A stretch of DNA of 64,000 nucleotides from an uncultured Gammaproteobacteria bacterium (GTDB taxonomy: Bacteria; Pseudomonadota; Gammaproteobacteria; PS1; Pseudothioglobaceae): the NCBI GenBank assembly GCA_913020715.1, contig CAJVZH010000001.1:1-64000 (forward strand), written 5' to 3'. This document shows positions 8,686 through 17,842 of the stretch, piece by piece (within the stretch, counting starts at the first letter, position 1; each line of letters opens with the position of its first letter). The position numbers and the translations under genes were made by a program. The notes below the pieces were generated by a model. The model saw only the letters and a program-made list of their open reading frames with translations, did not search any database and was not told where the DNA came from.

Positions 8686-10977
8686 TTGAAAAAAAATAAC
8701 AAACGGACAGTCGCACCGAAAAGCAAAAATAGCCGTTCTCGGGTGACTAACGAAGTCATTTTTATTTTGCTGGCGATGCTAGGCGTTGTTTACTTTATTG
8801 CCCTTGTTACCCATCTGCCCTCAGAAGACCCATGGACCGGCGACGTCGTTCTATCACAACCTGTTACTAATGCTGCAGGTGTGGTTGGCGCTTGGTTGAG
8901 TGACATCTCCTTTGCCGTTCTGGGCTATGTTGCCTATGTCATTCCAATATCTATTTTATGGCTGGGCTATAATTTTCATCGAGACGCAGCAATAGAAGAT
9001 AAAAGTCAGGCTATTTTTGTTGTTCGTCTGTTGTCGTATTTGGCGATGTTGGTTTTTACCACCGCACTCTTTAATCAATACATGCCAAGACCTGGTATTG
9101 GTGGTGGCTGGATTGGTGAAATGATGCATGAAATGCTTTTTAAAGAGCTTTTTGGCAATGTCTCCGCCGTTATCTATGTCGGCATTATTATGGTTGGCTT
9201 TAGTATTGCCACCAAAGCCTCTTGGGTCAAAATTGCGGGCGTTGTGTTTGGCGGGGTAAAAAACCAACACAGCAAATCCAAAGATCGTCGCCAACAAGCG
9301 ACCCAAAAGCGCACTGCCAAACAGGCGCTCAGACCTGCTCGACCGCCAAAACCCGTAAAAATTAAGGCAGCAAAGCCCGTTAAATCCAGGGCGACAGCCG
9401 CCTCTAAAGCGAAACCTGTCAAATCAAGCGAAACCAGCAACTTATACAAAGCCAGTACTAGCAGCGGACTGCCCGATCTTAACCTTCTTAACGAGGCGAG
9501 TGATGTCGAGGTGGGCTATAGCAACAACGAACTAACCTCTATGTCAGAGCAAGTTGAGCTAAAACTCAAAGATTTTGGCTTTGATGTTGCTATTACTGCG
9601 GTTACGCCAGGGCCGGTTGTCACTCAGTTTGAAATTTCTCTAGCGCCGGGCGTAAAGGTTAGTCAAATTATGAATCTTAACAAAGATTTGGCCCGAGCCT
9701 TATTGGTTGAAAGCGTTCGAATAGTTGACGTTATCCCTGGAAAACCTGTCATTGGCCTTGAGATCCCAAATAACGAACGCGAGATGATTAGCCTCAAAGA
9801 AATACTCTCTGCGGACGTCTTTACTAAATCCAAATCCATACTTTCTATGGGGCTTGGTAAAGACATTAATGGCAACCCGGTTGTTGCCGACTTATCCAAA
9901 ATGCCTCACTTACTTGTTGCCGGCGCAACCGGCATGGGCAAGTCCGTTGGCCTTAATGCAATAATTTTAAGTATTTTATATAAGGCCAAGCCCGAACAAG
10001 TTCGACTCATTATGATCGACCCAAAAATCGTTGAGCTGGCGTGTTACGCGGGCATTCCTCATCTGCTCGCGCCAGTTGTCACCGATATGAACGAGGCAGC
10101 CAGTGCGCTTTGGTGGTGTGTTAATGAGATGGAGCGTCGCTACACCTTGCTTGCCAAATTTGGCGTTAGAAACATTGAGTCGTTCAACGACAAATTACTG
10201 AAAGCAAAAAAAGCTGGCAAACCTTTACTAGATCCGTCGTTCAATCCAAACACGGCAGCTGAGGGAGAAAAAGCCCCAGAGCTAGATGAGCTGCCATTGA
10301 TTGTTATCGTCATCGACGAATACGCCGATATGCTAGGCGCACTCGCGCAAGAAGACCGTAACAAATCGAAACGTGTTGAAGGCTTAATTGTCCGAATTGC
10401 GCAAAAAGCGCGAGCCGCTGGTATTCATTTAATCATCGCAACACAACGTCCAAGTGTTGACGTCATTACGGGATTGATTAAATCTAACGTGCCAACGCGT
10501 ATTTCGTTTAAAGTCTCATCGAAAACCGACTCGCGCACGATTCTTGACCAGTCTGGCGCAGAACAATTACTCGGCATGGGCGATATGCTTTATATGGCAC
10601 CGGGTGTTTCGCATTTAAACCGCGTTCACGGTGCGTTTGTCGACGACGCTGAAATTTCTCGAGTCGTTAAAAACCTTAAAGAGAACTCAGAAACCAACTA
10701 TCTATCTGGTGTGCTTAACCCCCAAGAGGGTCTTAGCGGCTCTGCCAGTGATGGCACCTCACCATCGGGTGAAATGGATCCGCTTTACGATGAAGCGGTA
10801 CAAATTGTTACCTCAACACGCAGGGCTTCGATTTCAAGCCTGCAACGCCGAATGCGTATCGGTTACAACCGTGCCGCACGTATTATCGAAGACATGGAAG
10901 CCAGCGGCGTAGTAAGCACTATGAATAGCGCTGGTAACCGCCAGGTGCTAGCACCGGAGCCAATTGATTCCGAATAA
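8686..10977 (+). CDS. ftsK: DNA translocase FtsK
   Basis: Septal DNA pump that clears chromosome ends and activates XerCD at dif. The start codon is TTG at 8686, with no good ribosome-binding site. Residues from about 24 to 190 form four membrane spans, followed by a short Lys/Ala/Pro-rich linker (about 200-250), far shorter than in E. coli, which explains the 763-residue total. The motor domain has Walker A GATGMGKSVG near 411-420 and Walker B VIVIDEYADM near 538. A C-terminal gamma winged helix (about 700-755, SISSLQRRMRIGYNRAARI) would read polar KOPS sequences. lolA, usually next, is missing. Confidence 0.96.
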   Translation: MKKNNKRTVAPKSKNSRSRVTNEVIFILLAMLGVVYFIALVTHLPSEDPWTGDVVLSQPVTNAAGVVGAWLSDISFAVLGYVAYVIPISILWLGYNFHRDAAIEDKSQAIFVVRLLSYLAMLVFTTALFNQYMPRPGIGGGWIGEMMHEMLFKELFGNVSAVIYVGIIMVGFSIATKASWVKIAGVVFGGVKNQHSKSKDRRQQATQKRTAKQALRPARPPKPVKIKAAKPVKSRATAASKAKPVKSSETSNLYKASTSSGLPDLNLLNEASDVEVGYSNNELTSMSEQVELKLKDFGFDVAITAVTPGPVVTQFEISLAPGVKVSQIMNLNKDLARALLVESVRIVDVIPGKPVIGLEIPNNEREMISLKEILSADVFTKSKSILSMGLGKDINGNPVVADLSKMPHLLVAGATGMGKSVGLNAIILSILYKAKPEQVRLIMIDPKIVELACYAGIPHLLAPVVTDMNEAASALWWCVNEMERRYTLLAKFGVRNIESFNDKLLKAKKAGKPLLDPSFNPNTAAEGEKAPELDELPLIVIVIDEYADMLGALAQEDRNKSKRVEGLIVRIAQKARAAGIHLIIATQRPSVDVITGLIKSNVPTRISFKVSSKTDSRTILDQSGAEQLLGMGDMLYMAPGVSHLNRVHGAFVDDAEISRVVKNLKENSETNYLSGVLNPQEGLSGSASDGTSPSGEMDPLYDEAVQIVTSTRRASISSLQRRMRIGYNRAARIIEDMEASGVVSTMNSAGNRQVLAPEPIDSE

Positions 10978-11015
10978 GCCGACATCCATTTCTATATCAT
11001 AAAATAATAAGTGTT

Positions 11016-11045
11016 TTGAATACTGGTTAATAAATATTGTATATT
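11016..11045 (+). promoter_or_regulatory. candidate sigma-70 promoter for the PhyH-type gene
   Basis: TTGAAT (11016-11021) and TATATT (11040-11045) are 18 bases apart, upstream of the GTG start at 11090. Confidence 0.4.
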
Positions 11046-11089
11046 GGCAGATTATCTAACGATGGCGATTTCTAGAAGGGGGCGACAAA

Positions 11090-11956
11090 GTGCCAAATAA
11101 AAAACTAGTTGATCAGTTTCAAAATGATGGTTTCGTTGTTATTGAAAACGCACTAAGCGAATCTCAGCTATCATCCGTAAAAAAGGATTTAGGCGTGTGG
11201 GTGGAAGAAAGCAAAAAGCACGCTCAGCCCTTTGGTGAAATAATGGATGGCAGGCCGCGCTTCGATATAGAGCCAGTCACTCACACAGCTGAAAAGCCGG
11301 CTTTGAGAAGGATTACCTCTCCGGCTGAAATTTCCGAGGGCTGCCTGAACGTTGTAAAAGACAACCGTGCCCTAGATATAGTGACCCAGTTTTTTGGGCC
11401 AAACATTAAACACTGGGGCAACAAGATTAACCTCAAACTTCCGAGCTCTGGCACAGAAGTCAGATTTCATCAAGATTTCCCATTTGAGCCTCATTCGAAT
11501 GAAGACATTGTTACAGTGTTGTTTTTTCTTGACGATGTAACACTTGAAAATGGCCCCCTAGAAGTGGTGCCAGGGACGCACAAAGGCCCACTGTATTCAC
11601 TTTGGCATAACGACGTATTTACCGGCGCTGTTTCAGAAGAGGTTGAATTAGAGAATAAAAGCAAGGCGGTGAGCTGTTATGGCAAGGCAGGATCTGCATG
11701 CTTAATGCACTCGAAATTACTGCACGGTTCGGCCGCCAATAATTCCAGTGTGGCACGCTGCCTATACATTGTTTCCTACTCCGCAGAAGATGCAGTCTCT
11801 CTGGTGCCCAACCCCTTGCCAAGTAAACTTGACGGCATGATTGTTCGTGGCAAGCAAACCGGCAAGGTTCGATGTACAAACTACAGCGTTGAGCTGCCAG
11901 AATACCCCAAAGAGGTGTCGTTCTTTGGCCAGCAAGATAAGACGAAAAATATGTGA
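11090..11956 (+). CDS. phytanoyl-CoA dioxygenase (PhyH) family protein
   Basis: Predicted Fe(II)/2-oxoglutarate-dependent oxygenase of the PhyH superfamily. The GTG start at 11090 is supported by a strong AAGGGGG at 11076-11082. The opening QFQNDGFVVIENALS is the family N-terminus. The metal-binding HxD is in VRFHQDFPFEP at about 126-128, and the distal histidine is in SKLLHGSAANNSS near 211. GPLEVVPGTHKGP is a classic PhyH block. Length is 288 residues. The substrate cannot be inferred: family members hydroxylate acyl-CoAs, ectoine and many secondary metabolites. It is a single-gene unit between ftsK and the MORN gene. Confidence 0.85.
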   Translation: MPNKKLVDQFQNDGFVVIENALSESQLSSVKKDLGVWVEESKKHAQPFGEIMDGRPRFDIEPVTHTAEKPALRRITSPAEISEGCLNVVKDNRALDIVTQFFGPNIKHWGNKINLKLPSSGTEVRFHQDFPFEPHSNEDIVTVLFFLDDVTLENGPLEVVPGTHKGPLYSLWHNDVFTGAVSEEVELENKSKAVSCYGKAGSACLMHSKLLHGSAANNSSVARCLYIVSYSAEDAVSLVPNPLPSKLDGMIVRGKQTGKVRCTNYSVELPEYPKEVSFFGQQDKTKNM

Positions 11957-12071
11957 TTGGTCGTCAGCGAGGCCGCCCATACAAAAGCCTTCTTTACCCT
12001 TTAAAGCAATTAAGAAATTTTCAATTTCACATCGGCGTATAGTTGTCATTTTAGAATCAAAATGAATTTTC

Positions 12072-12788
12072 ATGCTTGTGTTTAAACCAACAGCAGCACT
12101 GCTATGTTTGCTGCTTGCACTCACTGCAACCACCCCTTCCTATGCCAACACTCGTGACATATTTCTTGACGGAATCAGCGATGTAGTAAAACTCCATCTG
12201 TCAAACGGCAGTGTATACGAAGGACAGGTTGTGGCGTGCATCATAAACGACAAACAAGATGTCTGTTTTGAAGGAAGAGGTGTTTTTACCCTCGCCAATG
12301 GCTACCGCTACGAGGGGGAATTTAAAGACAATAAGCCCAACGGGAAAGGTGTATTTACATCACGTGGCGGCGCACGCTATTCGGGTGAATTCAAGGGTGG
12401 TACGTTAGACGGCCAAGGTGTTAGGCTTTATGCTGATGGCAGACATTATAAAGGCCACTACAAGGGCAGCCAACGGCATGGCTTCGGCGTGATGGTCTAC
12501 CGAGACGGGTCTCAATATAGTGGTGAATTCAAAAATGACAAGCGTGATGGCCAGGGCATTATGACCCACCCAGACGGTAGGCACTACGAGGGCAGCTATA
12601 AAAACAATAAGCGTGACGGATATGGTGTTATGACTTACCAAGATGGCGGGCTTTATCAAGAGGGATCGCGCTACGAAGGTGAATTCAAAAACGATCAGCG
12701 ACACGGTCAAGGTGTTATGGTCTATTTAGATGACGGAAGACGCTTGGCAGGCGAGTTTAAAGAGAATGTATTTATTGGCATGCAATAA
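12072..12788 (+). CDS. secreted MORN-repeat protein
   Basis: 238 residues with a signal peptide (ending TTPSYA near residue 25) and about seven MORN repeats of roughly 23 residues, of the form YEGEFKDNKPNGKGVF, between about residues 45 and 230. The repeats form an extended beta-hairpin ladder, usually a scaffold or lipid-binding surface. I cannot assign a function. An overlapping ATG at 12062 is out of frame. The gene ends in a strong terminator and is the last gene before the island boundary. Confidence 0.8.
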   Translation: MLVFKPTAALLCLLLALTATTPSYANTRDIFLDGISDVVKLHLSNGSVYEGQVVACIINDKQDVCFEGRGVFTLANGYRYEGEFKDNKPNGKGVFTSRGGARYSGEFKGGTLDGQGVRLYADGRHYKGHYKGSQRHGFGVMVYRDGSQYSGEFKNDKRDGQGIMTHPDGRHYEGSYKNNKRDGYGVMTYQDGGLYQEGSRYEGEFKNDQRHGQGVMVYLDDGRRLAGEFKENVFIGMQ

Positions 12789-12815
12789 AAAAAGCTCGCT
12801 TTGCGAGCTTTTTTT
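12787..12815 (+). terminator. rho-independent terminator after the MORN gene
   Basis: Perfect stem AAAAAGCTCGC / GCGAGCTTTTT with a three-base loop, followed by Ts. The stem is nearly symmetric and could work in both directions. Confidence 0.9.
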
Positions 12816-13372
12816 ATTAAATATGGTGCCGACACGAGGACTTGAATAAACCACTACAACACTTGGTACCAAAGGCTTTTTTAAATCACTATAATAAAAT
12901 TGTACTGATGTTTGTACTACTTGATTGTATTTGCTTCTTGTTTCAACACTCAATCAGCAAGATGAATTGTGCCGAATCAATGGCTTAGTTAGTTATTTAC
13001 TATATTTTTAATAAAGATTTAATAGGGCTACTAGACCGTGTCCTGTAAGTCATTGATTTAACAGGATAAATAACCATAGTAAATGTATGGGTATTCACCA
13101 CCCCTCACATATTTATTTACACTTTTAGACCGAAGGCAACACCTACTATTCCTTAGCAATAAAAACACTTTAAACGCAGTCGTACTAACTCTTATGGCAT
13201 GGTTTGAGCCTGTTTCTACCCGTTAACAACCCCTTGTTTTGGGTGGCTTCGGGGATACATGGGGGCCCATCCAGCAGTGTTTGTTACTATTGTTATACTA
13301 TCCCTCACACATCAGAAAGGTTTGGGTTCTTATGTATACTTGAATTCCAATTAACAATCAATCTTATATTAC
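12816..13372. other. gene-free left end of the tRNA-Thr island
   Basis: These 557 bases hold no convincing gene. They contain the att-like repeat (12823-12846), two TTGTACT repeats at 12900-12906 and 12912-12918 that could be recombinase arm sites, an inverted repeat TCCTGT-N14-ACAGGA near 13038-13063, two CCCTCACA motifs (13102, 13302) and a TATACT box at 13335-13340 that may serve the gene at 13373. A 62-codon frame at 13204-13392 has no recognisable content. No integrase remnant is readable. Confidence 0.6.
12823..12846 (+). repeat. att-like direct repeat of the tRNA-Thr 3' end
   Basis: The 18 bases ATGGTGCCGACACGAGGA, one mismatch, then TTGAA reproduce positions 24804-24827, the T-arm and acceptor 3' end of tRNA-Thr, in the same orientation. 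The rest of the tRNA is absent. This is the pattern left by site-specific integration at a tRNA 3' end. Confidence 0.82.
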
Positions 13373-14263
13373 ATGGCCTCAATATTGTGTAACGGTGAGA
13401 GTATTCAAAGCATTACCGCTCAATATGCCTCAAATACCACTACACCACTACTTCTCACTTTTCCACATAGTGGTGGAAATTATCCAGATGATTTTTTACC
13501 TAACCCCTCTTTATCGTTTGAGACAATAGATTTTCCAAATGATAAGTACGTTGATGAGCTTTTTGATTCTCATAGCTCATTAGGGCTTCCAGCTATAAGG
13601 GCTAATTTCCCTCGTACATACATCGATGTTAATCGTCATCAACACAATATTGACCCTAGCATGATGGAAACCCAAGAATCATGGTATGGCCATTTTTTAT
13701 CTACCGATTCTCAAAAAGAAAATGGTGCAACATTGTTCTGGTCGAAGACAAAATTAGGTCGTTATGATTTGTATGACCGTAAATTGTCTCAAGATGAAAT
13801 GAAACAACGTATAGCAACTTGTTATGTGCCATTTCATCAAGCGCTAGCATCTAGTATTGAAGATATGAAAAAGAAATTCAAGATGGCATACATTCTGGAT
13901 TGTCATTCTTATGCTGAGTTTAGCTCTAAATTTCGAGGTGGTGCGAGGCGACCGCAAATTGATGTTTTGAACCGCCACGGTCAATCCTGTAACCCTCAGT
14001 TTACTGAATGTGTTGCTGATGCTTTTTCTGATTGTGGCTATGACGTAACGCTTAATAATATTTACACAGGTGGTGAAATGTTACTTCGCTATGGTTGGCC
14101 ACAAATCAATCAGCATGCTTTGCAATTTGAAATAAGACGAGATTTATACATGGATGAAGAGTCTCGACAAAAATCAGGCCAATTTACTAAAATGCAAAAT
14201 GATTGCACCAAGGTTTTAAGCTCAGTTAAACAGCATATTGACAATTTGTGTGGCGCCTATTAA
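13373..14263 (+). CDS. N-formylglutamate amidohydrolase family protein (copy 1)
   Basis: Cytosolic zinc-dependent amidohydrolase of the FGase (HutG-like) family, which classically deformylates N-formyl-L-glutamate. Length is 296 residues. Family blocks are TFPHSGGNYPDDF (about 29-41, first metal ligand), DFPNDKYVDELF, LDCHSY near 178-183 and the C-terminal EIRRDLYMDEE near 251-261. It is plainly paralogous to the protein at 20767-21657, the blocks being collinear. No other histidine-degradation genes are near, so the substrate may be a different N-formyl or N-acyl amino acid or peptide. There is no Shine-Dalgarno sequence, and codon composition is A+T-rich compared with the flanks. Confidence 0.85.
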   Translation: MASILCNGESIQSITAQYASNTTTPLLLTFPHSGGNYPDDFLPNPSLSFETIDFPNDKYVDELFDSHSSLGLPAIRANFPRTYIDVNRHQHNIDPSMMETQESWYGHFLSTDSQKENGATLFWSKTKLGRYDLYDRKLSQDEMKQRIATCYVPFHQALASSIEDMKKKFKMAYILDCHSYAEFSSKFRGGARRPQIDVLNRHGQSCNPQFTECVADAFSDCGYDVTLNNIYTGGEMLLRYGWPQINQHALQFEIRRDLYMDEESRQKSGQFTKMQNDCTKVLSSVKQHIDNLCGAY

Positions 14264-14285
14264 TAATTCATGTTTAATAAGTGTT

Positions 14286-14311
14286 GTTATTATTGGCTAA
14301 CCATTAATAAC
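14286..14311. repeat. strong dyad in the 14.3-kb intergenic region
   Basis: GTTATTATTGG and CCATTAATAAC pair across a CTAA loop with one mismatch. The stem sits between two convergent genes (stops at 14263 and 14437). It lacks a T-tract on either side, so a terminator role is only possible, not shown. Confidence 0.5.
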
Positions 14312-14436
14312 CCCCTCACACAAGAAAAAAACTTTCAGAAACTCCATCAATTGTTGAAAATTCTAACCGCATGAAGTGGTGTTTGTGTGTTGCTCAAGAT
14401 TTATGAAAAGTGAAAATTAAACTAGCTTGAACTACC

Positions 14437-15207
14437 TCAGGGGAATAACTCAAGAGCTAACTCGGGCAAAGCCAAAGACAGGAAGGCAACCACCTCGTCT
14501 TTACTTGTAATTCTAGAGTTTCTAGGAAACTCAAAATGAAGGGCTGGTTTAATCTTACTGAGAGAGCCCCTCGCCTTAGATGAGGTGGCATGGTAGTAAA
14601 TATAGTCAATATTTTCAATAGCAATTGATTGTGTTAGTTTTGTTGAGGATATGGCGTTTTGAAGTATTAGTTTAACTCGCTTCGCTTGATCGCCATTAAT
14701 GCCGACTGTCGCAATTTCGATTCTGTTTTTACTTTCGTTTCTACTATTTCCATGAACTTCCACGTAGAGTTTGGGCGCCTTATTTAACAAATATATTTGA
14801 CTTAAATACTCTTCATATACGTGCAAAGCACGAGTGGTGGGAGCTTCTTTGTTGCTTGTGCCACTGAGCTTTTCTGTTGGTCTGGTGACATTAATATAGT
14901 GGCCTTTAGAGCGAAAATCTTGAGCAATAAGGCAACTCCACAAGATATTAGTGCAGACCTCACGAACAATAATTTCGGTCATTAGGTCATACCCTCCGTG
15001 GGGTGCTGTAATTATGTAATGTGAATTGTTGTTTTGAGCAATAAACTGCCCAAACGATAAGGCCTCTTCGTGTGCAGAAACAAGGTTGTTAGAATCCGCA
15101 ACAGCCTCAATCACAAAAAAGAGAGAGTAAAAAGCGGCTACCGTAAACGCTATAAATCTAGGCCGCCTTGAGTGAGACGAAAACTCCGCTAACTTTTTGA
15201 CAAACAT
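14437..15207 (-). CDS. exported FGase-like (N-formylglutamate amidohydrolase fold) hydrolase
   Basis: 256 residues with an N-terminal hydrophobic segment (about 17-37, FIAFTVAAFYSLFFVIEAVA) that reads as a signal peptide or anchor, so the catalytic part should be periplasmic. The remaining motifs follow the FGase layout: TAPHGGYDLMTE near 68-79 (metal ligands), YVEVHGNSRNES near 148 and HFEFPRNSR near 226-234. It is much diverged from the two cytosolic copies in the same island. It lies 32 bases downstream of the ABC ATPase gene in the same direction and probably closes that operon. Processing of the imported substrate outside the membrane is an inference. Confidence 0.65.
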   Translation of the reverse strand: MFVKKLAEFSSHSRRPRFIAFTVAAFYSLFFVIEAVADSNNLVSAHEEALSFGQFIAQNNNSHYIITAPHGGYDLMTEIIVREVCTNILWSCLIAQDFRSKGHYINVTRPTEKLSGTSNKEAPTTRALHVYEEYLSQIYLLNKAPKLYVEVHGNSRNESKNRIEIATVGINGDQAKRVKLILQNAISSTKLTQSIAIENIDYIYYHATSSKARGSLSKIKPALHFEFPRNSRITSKDEVVAFLSLALPELALELFP

Positions 15208-15239
15208 AAAAAATTGCTGTTAACGATAATTGTATTGTC

Positions 15240-16934
15240 CTATGGGTTAAACACCGGCATGGCTGACAGAAGAGATTGAGTGTATGGGCTTTTTGGTTGC
15301 TTGAAAATATTTTCGTTTGTGTTCATTTCCATAGACTCGCCATCTTTCATAACAATCACTTGGTCGCACATTTGACGAATTACCGCTAGATCATGACTCA
15401 CAAATAATAAAGTTAGTGAGAACTGCTCTTGAAGATCCTTTAGTAAATTAAGCAGACTCGCCTGCACAGAAACATCTAGGGCCGAAGTTGGTTCGTCACA
15501 AAAAATAAAGTCAGGCCTATAACTTAGTGCCCTTGCAATACCTATTCTTTGCCGTTCGCCACCAGAAAAGGCATGGGGCAACTTGTCGGCATCTTGTTTT
15601 TTTAGGCCAACCAGAGACATAAGGTCTTGAGCTAATGACTTGGCTTTATTGCCATCAATTAGCTTATGTGCTTTTAAACCATAAGTAATATTTTCTCCTG
15701 CACTCATGCGCGGGTTAAGGGATGAGTATGGGTCTTGAAAAATACATTGCATTGACAGACAATGTTTCTGACGCTCTTTATTATCTATTATTGATTTAAG
15801 GTCTTTGCCTCGGTATATGACACTGCCCTCGGTTATGTCTTCCAGGCCTAGAATCATGCGTCCAATGGTTGATTTTCCAGAGCCTGACTCTCCAACAATT
15901 CCAACTGTTTCTCCGCGATTAACCGTAAAACTTACATTATTAACAGCTGTAAACAAGTCTTTTGGTTTGAACATACTAGAGGGAGTAATAAAGACTTTTG
16001 AAAGATTACAAACCTCTAATATAGGGTCCTTAGTTAAAGTCTCTGATTTTTCTTTTGCGCGTAAGTATTGAAGGCCTGCGGATGTGTCCTCTGCGTTGTC
16101 TTGTTGATTTAATGCGAAACGGTGAAGGCGTTTTTCTATAAGAGGCACTGATGCCATTAAGGCTTTAGTGTAGTCCTGTGTTGGCCTCTGAAGCACGCTA
16201 CTTGTTACCCCTTGCTCAACATGTTTGCCATTCTTTAAAACGTAAACATAGTCACATGTTTCGGCTACAACACCAATATCGTGAGTAATCAGAATAATCG
16301 CCACTTGCTCCTGTTTGCTAAGCTTGATTAGTGTTTGTAGCACCGATTGTTGCACAGTAACATCTAGAGCAGTTGTTGGCTCGTCTGCAATAATAAGCTT
16401 TGGTTTGGCGGCGATAGCTATGGCAAAAACTATTCTTTGGCAAAGCCCGCCCGACAATTGATGCGGGTACTTCTTTAAGCGATCTTCTGCAAAGCTAACA
16501 TCTGATTGCTCTAGCAGACCAATGGCGTGTTTATAAGCGCTTTTCCCGCGCATACTGGTGTTTGCCTCTATGGCCTCTATAACTTGCTCACCTATTGTAA
16601 GCACCGGATTAAGAGCGGTCATCGGATTTTGGTATATGTAACCAACCTCTTCGCCGCGTATAGATGTATATTGCTCCTCACTAAGACCAATAAGAGGCTT
16701 GTCGAGTAATGTGATATCGCCGCTTACCACTTTTGCCGGTGGATCCAGAAGCCCGAGAACGGCTTTACCAATGGTTGATTTACCAGCACCGCTTTCACCG
16801 ACTATTCCTATAATTTGGCTCGTGCTTAAGTTAATTGAAACTCGATCAAGAGCCTTAAACTCGTCCTTTCCCTCGGGCCCACAAGGATAAGTAACCGTTA
16901 AATCCTTAATTTTTAGAAGAGGTGTCTTGCTCAT
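15240..16934 (-). CDS. fused double ATP-binding protein of a dipeptide-type ABC importer
   Basis: 564 residues comprising two ABC ATPase domains in tandem, equivalent to DppD plus DppF joined as in YejF or GsiA. Domain 1 has Walker A GESGAGKST (about 43-51), LSGGLCQRI and Walker B LIIADEPTTALD. Domain 2 has Walker A GESGSGKST (about 346), FSGGERQRIGIARAL and IFCDEPTSALD. Each is followed by an oligopeptide-type C-terminal extension (SVLQRPTQDYTKALMASVP and its counterpart). The ATG overlaps the permease stop, so it is cotranslated with the permease genes at 16931-18811. Confidence 0.93.
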   Translation of the reverse strand: MSKTPLLKIKDLTVTYPCGPEGKDEFKALDRVSINLSTSQIIGIVGESGAGKSTIGKAVLGLLDPPAKVVSGDITLLDKPLIGLSEEQYTSIRGEEVGYIYQNPMTALNPVLTIGEQVIEAIEANTSMRGKSAYKHAIGLLEQSDVSFAEDRLKKYPHQLSGGLCQRIVFAIAIAAKPKLIIADEPTTALDVTVQQSVLQTLIKLSKQEQVAIILITHDIGVVAETCDYVYVLKNGKHVEQGVTSSVLQRPTQDYTKALMASVPLIEKRLHRFALNQQDNAEDTSAGLQYLRAKEKSETLTKDPILEVCNLSKVFITPSSMFKPKDLFTAVNNVSFTVNRGETVGIVGESGSGKSTIGRMILGLEDITEGSVIYRGKDLKSIIDNKERQKHCLSMQCIFQDPYSSLNPRMSAGENITYGLKAHKLIDGNKAKSLAQDLMSLVGLKKQDADKLPHAFSGGERQRIGIARALSYRPDFIFCDEPTSALDVSVQASLLNLLKDLQEQFSLTLLFVSHDLAVIRQMCDQVIVMKDGESMEMNTNENIFKQPKSPYTQSLLSAMPVFNP

Positions 16935-17836
16935 TGTTGATCCTGAGATTTTAAGTATGGGTTGTTGTGTTCACGAACACGGTCAGCAACTACGTTAATA
17001 CACAGAACTAACAAGACCAAAACTGTACCTGGAAAAATACTAATCCACCACTTACCAGACAACAGGTAGTCGTTTCCGTTAGCAATCAACAGCCCCAATG
17101 ACGGCTCGGTGATTGGCACGCCCACACCGAGGAATGACAACGTTGCCTCGGCACCTATACAGCCAGAAAGTGACATTGGCACCATAACTAACACCGGTGC
17201 AATACTGTTTGGGAGAAGAAAATGCAGCATAATTCTCCAGCGTGGAAGTCCTGATATTTCCGCCGCGTCGATGTACTCTTTTTTCATTTCCGAGAGGGCG
17301 GAAGAACGAGTTAGTCTTGCTTTGCTAGCCCAAACACCAATAATAAGTGCGTAAATAATCTTGTCTACTCCGGTTCCGAGTATGGCCAGCATCATGAGAG
17401 CCAGCAAGATGCCTGGAAAACTAACTTTTAAATCAACGGCACGCATAATAACACTCTCTACCCAGCCACCTTTGAGCGCCGCTAAAAGTCCAAGCACTAC
17501 GCCAATTGAAGTTCCAATGGCTACAGCCATAAACGCAACAAATAAACTTAATCGCAAACCGTACATCACTGTTGACAGGATGTCGCGCCCCACTGCGTCT
17601 GTACCAAGCCATGCAGTTGTACCGTTACCAAGCTTGGATAATGGAGGCAGAAGGCCGTCCATGATATCTAAAACCATCAAATCGTAAGGGTTTTGTGGAG
17701 CAATCCAAGGCGCAAAAACGGCAATAAATACAAACAATATAAACCCAATCAAACCGGCGATAGCAATTGGGTGGCCCGAGAAAATTGGCTTGAGCGTCTC
17801 GCCCAATATTGATAATTTTTCTATAAATTTACTCAT
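16931..17836 (-). CDS. dipeptide-type ABC transporter permease (DppC-like)
   Basis: Inner-membrane permease of 301 residues with the OppC/DppC N-terminal segment (ending APWIAPQNPYDLM), the WLGTDAVGRDILSTVMYG block and a BPD_transp_1 domain. The cytoplasmic EAA loop reads AAEISGLPRWRIMLHFLLPN near residues 196-215. Six membrane segments are evident. It lies six bases after the DppB-like gene and overlaps the ATPase gene by four bases, which gives a tight operon. Confidence 0.93.
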   Translation of the reverse strand: MSKFIEKLSILGETLKPIFSGHPIAIAGLIGFILFVFIAVFAPWIAPQNPYDLMVLDIMDGLLPPLSKLGNGTTAWLGTDAVGRDILSTVMYGLRLSLFVAFMAVAIGTSIGVVLGLLAALKGGWVESVIMRAVDLKVSFPGILLALMMLAILGTGVDKIIYALIIGVWASKARLTRSSALSEMKKEYIDAAEISGLPRWRIMLHFLLPNSIAPVLVMVPMSLSGCIGAEATLSFLGVGVPITEPSLGLLIANGNDYLLSGKWWISIFPGTVLVLLVLCINVVADRVREHNNPYLKSQDQQ

Positions 17837-17842
17837 AGTTAG

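Noticed and set aside
12823-12846. A possible second tRNA gene
   Set aside because: Only the T-arm/acceptor 3' segment is present. D-arm and anticodon arm are missing, so it is an attachment-type repeat, not a gene.
13204-13392. A 62-codon open frame in the island's left intergenic region
   Set aside because: No start signal, no family features, and it overlaps the start of the FGase gene out of frame. Composition looks non-coding.
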